A stretch of 14,509 bases of DNA from positions 1-14,509 of the forward strand of contig CAVFYJ010000085.1 of the NCBI GenBank assembly GCA_963626545.1, written 5' to 3'. The notes below the pieces were generated by a model. It made no database searches. It was not told where the DNA came from and worked only from the letters and a program-made list of their open reading frames with translations. Positions 14,407 through 14,509 of this stretch are shown here, in pieces; within the stretch, counting starts at the first letter, position 1; every line of letters begins with the position of its first letter. The stretch is from Anthropogastromicrobium sp963626545. Lineage in GTDB: Bacteria > Bacillota > Clostridia > Lachnospirales > Lachnospiraceae. A program made the position numbers and the translations under genes.

Positions 14407-14509
14407 CGATTTTGATAATCAGAGGGCGAAACTCCTGTGACATTTTTGAATGCTCTCGAAAAGGAACGGTAATCCTGATAACCGGTAGCATATGCAATCT
14501 CACTTATGC
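14403..14509 (-). CDS. AraC-type response regulator, C-terminal end (partial)
   Basis: Only the last 34 residues are present; the gene continues past the right edge. They read ISEIAYATGYQDYRSFSRAF, then KNVTGVSPSDYQNR and a TGA stop. This is the second helix-turn-helix of an AraC-family DNA-binding domain, in the usual form where IAxxxGYxDxxYFxRxFK precedes xxGxxPxxYR. Placement directly before a YesM-like kinase, with stop and start overlapping as ATGA, marks it as the cognate YesN-like regulator; the receiver domain would lie outside the window. Confidence 0.92.
   Translation of the reverse strand, partial: ISEIAYATGYQDYRSFSRAFKNVTGVSPSDYQNR

Overview
The window looks like the chromosome of an anaerobic Firmicute, most likely a Lachnospiraceae-type Clostridium relative. 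The evidence is the Gram-positive style of ribosome binding sites (AGGAGG-like), an rRNA operon end, a DUF3842 protein, a PhoU-fused Na/Pi cotransporter, a TPM/zinc-ribbon pair and a YesM/YesN-type two-component system. Genus and species cannot be fixed from the sequence alone. There is no phage, transposase or CRISPR array. The content reads as ordinary chromosome with a few unusual intergenic elements.

Layout, left to right. Positions 1-273 are the 3' end of a 23S rRNA gene. It is followed directly by a strong terminator with no 5S gene, then a tRNA-Gly(CCC) with its own terminator. Next on the + strand is a UPF0126/TRIC-type cation channel gene (636-1304). A shared bidirectional terminator separates it from a small two-helix membrane protein on the - strand (1413-1589). 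An orphan NMT1/THI5-like ABC substrate-binding lipoprotein (1734-2825, -) is divergent from a DUF3842 gene (3010-3417, +). A PhoU-fused Na/phosphate cotransporter (3610-5541, +) follows and ends in a large bidirectional terminator.

From 5832 to the right end every gene is on the - strand. In transcription order from the right edge they are: the C-terminal end of an AraC-type response regulator; a YesM-like sensor kinase; a membrane-anchored protein with a TTG start; a KdgF-like cupin; a NifU-domain protein; a GH38 alpha-mannosidase; a double zinc-ribbon membrane protein; and a TPM-domain secreted/membrane protein. The first three overlap by four bases at each junction and are surely one transcript. 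The zinc-ribbon and TPM genes form a second operon behind the best promoter in the window, which abuts the mannosidase terminator.

The kinase, regulator, cupin and mannosidase fit a theme of sensing and breaking down glycans, but no sugar transporter is visible, so that link is inference. The parts that known families do not explain are intergenic. They are a 26-bp near-identical inverted repeat on both sides of the TPM/zinc-ribbon operon, a strongly structured element in the 3' region of that operon (5721-5785) whose G-U pairs point to the - strand, and tandem direct repeats between a TATAAT box and the mannosidase start.
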